Of a stretch of DNA of 16,886 nucleotides, positions 14,327 to 16,886 are shown piece by piece. The stretch spans positions 1-16,886 of the forward strand of contig JBCCLI010000106.1 of assembly GCA_039026975.1 (NCBI GenBank). The letters are read 5' to 3'. Both the position numbers and the translations under genes were made by a program. How positions within the stretch are numbered: the first letter of the stretch is position 1; every line of letters begins with the position of its first letter. The DNA is from JBCBKZ01 sp039026975. Its GTDB lineage: Bacteria > Bacteroidota > Bacteroidia > J057. The notes below the pieces were generated by a model. It was not told the origin of the DNA. It did not search any database and saw only the letters and a program-made list of their open reading frames with translations.

Positions 14327-15643
14327 ATGAAACAGCATAATGGCAATGAAAATGGCCTTCCAGGATCAGCCAGCGGGCCTGCTATTAGGGTAGGTAAAGA
14401 GCTCAGTGGCCTGCTGAGTTTCTTTCTTCTTATCCTACTCTTTACCCTGGTGATCATTCCCAGTGTTGAGGCCCAGACGGATGATCCGGAATATTCTGAT
14501 AGTACACGAGCCCCACGCCAACCCCTCGGCCGTTTTCCTGATGATGCCATAGTAACAAGAGGAAGCTTTGAGCGCTCCATCAGCATCAAAGGGACACCGG
14601 GAGCCTTTAGGGTGGGGGGAAATGTGATTATCAATGCGGCCTTCGACTTTGATAACCTGGGATTCCAACAAATCAGTACCCAGCCTACTATTCCCTTAAA
14701 TGGTACCCCTGAGGATGGGGAAAACCAATTTGCTATACATCCCCGCTCTTCCAGGGTGAATTTTGATTACCGCTCCCCCACTGAACTAGGTGAATTAAGG
14801 GTATTTGTGGAGTTTGGACTGTTTGGCGTAGGAGGAGGAGAGCTCATTAATGAATACACGGTTCATGTACGCCATGCAGCGGCTGAACTAGGCAAGTTCA
14901 AATTTGGTCAATTTTGGTCTGGCTTTATGGATGTATTCTCACAGCCTGAAACGGCAGATCCTGGAGGTCCCTTAGCGCTTCCCAGTAAGAGAAACCCCGC
15001 CATTTACTATGTTAGCGGCGAGCAAACGACCACCTCTTATGGGATAGGCATAGAGAACCCTACAGCAGATATGAGTGGGAGAACTGATCTTCAACGGTCT
15101 GAGTCTCTTCCCAGCCTGGTAGGATTTGTCAAGCTAGAACGCAATTGGGGATATGTACGCCTTGCCGGCATGACGATACAGCAAAGATCTACTACAGAGG
15201 ACCTGGTAAGCGGAGGGGTACATCTTTCAGGCAGGCTGAATATGCCATTTACTGGGGAGCGAGATAATTTTGCTTTTGGAGCTCAGGCTGGGGAAGGCTT
15301 TGTCCACTACTATTCCTCCTTCATTGCTGACCTTGACGGCATTATCAGAGATGATGGGAGTATAGAAGCTACCAGAGTTCTAGGTGCCTTTGGAGCTTAC
15401 CAACACTGGTGGTCAGATAGACTACGCTCTAATGTGAATGCTAGCTTCTTTGACTTAGATTTACCCTCAGAGATGAATCCATTTGCCTATGCTAGCGGCT
15501 ACCGCTTTGGGGGAAATCTCGTCTGGACGCCCATACTGGATGCTACTTTCGGGATAGAGTTGAATTATGATGCATTTGAGACCTTTAACGGTTCTGAAGG
15601 AGATGGACTGAGGCTGGAGTTTGTATCTCGCTTTGACTTTTGA
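14327..15643 (+). CDS. DcaP-like outer-membrane porin
   Basis: DcaP-type porins are trimeric outer-membrane beta-barrels; the Acinetobacter founder member is linked to dicarboxylic acid uptake. The 438-residue product has an unusually long, charged 26-residue n-region before its hydrophobic signal segment (LLSFFLLILLFTLVIIPS), with cleavage expected near VEAQT. The mature part follows the family pattern: GAFRVGGNVIINAAFDFDNLG, then HPRSSRVNFDYRSP, ELRVFVEFGLFG, VHVRHAAAELGKFKFGQFWSGFMD, PETADPGGP and a terminal FVSRFDF, where the final Phe fits beta-barrel assembly signals. No upstream Met allows a shorter n-region to be excluded or an alternative start to be chosen. It lies 104 bases after the CMD-like gene and may be co-expressed, so it could import the substrate or product of the surface proteins. 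Substrate is unknown. Confidence 0.85.
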   Translation: MKQHNGNENGLPGSASGPAIRVGKELSGLLSFFLLILLFTLVIIPSVEAQTDDPEYSDSTRAPRQPLGRFPDDAIVTRGSFERSISIKGTPGAFRVGGNVIINAAFDFDNLGFQQISTQPTIPLNGTPEDGENQFAIHPRSSRVNFDYRSPTELGELRVFVEFGLFGVGGGELINEYTVHVRHAAAELGKFKFGQFWSGFMDVFSQPETADPGGPLALPSKRNPAIYYVSGEQTTTSYGIGIENPTADMSGRTDLQRSESLPSLVGFVKLERNWGYVRLAGMTIQQRSTTEDLVSGGVHLSGRLNMPFTGERDNFAFGAQAGEGFVHYYSSFIADLDGIIRDDGSIEATRVLGAFGAYQHWWSDRLRSNVNASFFDLDLPSEMNPFAYASGYRFGGNLVWTPILDATFGIELNYDAFETFNGSEGDGLRLEFVSRFDF

Positions 15644-15653
15644 CACGCTACCA

Positions 15654-15682
15654 GAAGAACCCCTACTTGGAGGGTACTCTTC
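15654..15682 (+). terminator. Weak hairpin after the porin gene
   Basis: GAAGAACCCCT (15654-15664) pairs imperfectly with AGGGTACTCTTC (15671-15682) around a 6-base loop, 10 bases beyond the porin stop. No T-run follows. The spacer 15644-15890 otherwise shows nothing I can name. Confidence 0.3.
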
Positions 15683-15890
15683 AAATGTATCTGACTAGCC
15701 ATAGGCTATGATCTTCCTTCACTTAGTGTAGATCCTCAACTCCATGGTTGAAGGTCCCAGGTAAGCATTTGCTAATGTATAAAGGGATGCTAGTAGAAGT
15801 CATCATAAAAATAAGGATAATTCTCCCTGCAGGTACGTCCTCCATGCTCCTAAACTAAAAATAATCATTTATTCATCAAATAGCAGAAAA

Positions 15891-16385
15891 ATGTCACTAC
15901 TTAACTGGATAGCTATCGTTTCATGGCTGCTGCTACCCATTGAATATATAATGGCTCAATCCCAAGATTCTCACGAACACTTCCCTCAACAGAATGAGGG
16001 ATATTTTGAGGTGATAGGTTCCATTATTAATTCTCACTCATTGGAGGAGAATGAGGGAACTATAGGCAATGAGCTACACATAACCTATTGGGTTAACCGT
16101 CAATTAGGTGTTGGCGTATCTCTTACTACTAAGTTACATGAGGAAGATTTATGGTATGATACCGCCGTTATAGGGAGTTGGAGTCCAGTGAAATGGGTGA
16201 CCACTAACTTAGGGCCTAATTTCTCATGGGAAGCTAAAGGTAGAGACTTTGCAGTCTCAGCCTATTTTGAGGTAGAAATCAATATTTTCATCATAGATCA
16301 AATACACATAGGCCCAGTCCTGGGCACTTTAGCAGGAGAAGAAAGTGAGCTGACACATGGCTTTCACTTGGGGTTTGAATTTTAG
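15891..16385 (+). CDS. Small secreted, probably outer-membrane beta-barrel, protein
   Basis: The 164-residue product is not a family I can name. It starts with a signal peptide (about 1-22, WIAIVSWLLLPIEYIMAQ). The mature part alternates hydrophobic and polar residues in short strand-like runs (GNELHITYWVNRQLGVGVSL, WSPVKWVTTNLGPNFSW, FAVSAYFEVEINIF, HIGPVLGTLAG) and ends in HGFHLGFEF, where the terminal Phe fits a barrel-assembly signal. It has no cysteine. About eight strands would fit the length. The gene follows the porin in the same direction after about 247 bases, so it may or may not share its transcript. The barrel prediction is inferred from sequence pattern only. Confidence 0.65.
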   Translation: MSLLNWIAIVSWLLLPIEYIMAQSQDSHEHFPQQNEGYFEVIGSIINSHSLEENEGTIGNELHITYWVNRQLGVGVSLTTKLHEEDLWYDTAVIGSWSPVKWVTTNLGPNFSWEAKGRDFAVSAYFEVEINIFIIDQIHIGPVLGTLAGEESELTHGFHLGFEF

Positions 16386-16886
16386 GGATATGGAAACTGA
16401 AATCAGCCGTACTTTATGTACCAAGGTACGTGACCAATTTGAATGACCTCATTTTGGGATAAAACCTACATCTTACCAGTCAATGATCTTCTCAGAATGC
16501 TTACCCAAAGGTGAAAAATAGAGTGTGCTGGTCCTCAGGCTACCGTCTTTAAGGGATAGCAGCCTGACGGCTATTCCACTAGATGCTTATCCTTTCAAAT
16601 AAATCTCTTCTATACAATAAGTATTTGGTTATCAGTGAGTATCATCGAAACTGGCGATATAATTAGCAATTCCCGGTTTAGCAAATGGTTTAATATAGTA
16701 TTCATAATCAAATAGTTACCTCTAAAAATCTCAGCTTGAATGAGGAGGAATTATGACGTATATAGGCGGGCAGGCCGTTCCTCCACGGGTTGTGGGAGGC
16801 TTGTAGGGATGCATTGGAGGGACAATGCATTGTTGGATACTTTTTTTGCTTTGGAAAAAAGTATCTCAGGCTGAAGGCGACGTAAC
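16386..16886. other. Right-edge region without a supported gene, rich in short palindromes
   Basis: No convincing coding frame was found. Inverted repeats include TCAGGCT / AGCCTGA (16535-16541 with 16561-16567), ATGCATTG / CAATGCAT (16809-16816 with 16823-16830) and GATACTTTTTT / AAAAAAGTATC (16836-16846 with 16855-16865). The last, at the very edge, could be a terminator for a gene outside the window or part of a dispersed repeat. Confidence 0.45.

Overview
The window looks like chromosomal DNA from a marine- or soil-type Bacteroidota, most likely a Cytophagales relative; this is inferred from gene content, not from a marker gene. The clues are a type IX secretion C-terminal sorting domain on a di-haem cytochrome c peroxidase-like protein, a DUF1223 thioredoxin-fold lipobox-less secreted protein, a DcaP-like porin, moderate GC, and starts that mostly lack Shine-Dalgarno sequences. 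No rRNA, tRNA, CRISPR array or intact insertion sequence was seen.

Left third (1-5000): the C-terminal two thirds of a prolyl oligopeptidase enters from the left edge and converges on a class II Fic AMP-transferase across a strong hairpin. Upstream of fic lie two identically spaced inverted repeats that look like a duplicated operator. A minus-strand secreted di-haem peroxidase gene with its own intrinsic terminator follows, then a divergent TRIC/UPF0126 channel gene.

Middle (5100-9830): a run of co-directional genes encodes a small secreted unknown, a membrane-anchored metallopeptidase-like protein that lacks the catalytic Glu of HExxH, an ECF sigma factor, and an overlapping four-helix membrane protein that is the best anti-sigma candidate. 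A palindromic element/terminator follows, then a secreted serine hydrolase of the beta-lactamase fold and a DUF1223 protein. Small REP-like palindromes sit between the last two.

Right part (9830-16886): the most unusual region. An ancestral pair, a secreted SnoaL/NTF2-like protein followed by a secreted protein with tandem AhpD/CMD-like domains and thrombospondin-type-3-like calcium-binding repeats, has been tandemly duplicated (about 9968-11335 and 11336-12851). The left copy is decaying: its SnoaL gene has lost the start codon and signal peptide, and its CMD-like gene is cut off after the first domain. The untranslated leaders of the two copies are far more alike than their coding regions; a 79-bp block differs at only two positions. 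The intact right copy leads into a DcaP-like outer-membrane porin and a small secreted, probably beta-barrel, protein. Together these suggest a cell-surface module for capture or modification of some small organic molecule, with an unknown substrate. The right edge has no gene I can support and is rich in short palindromes.
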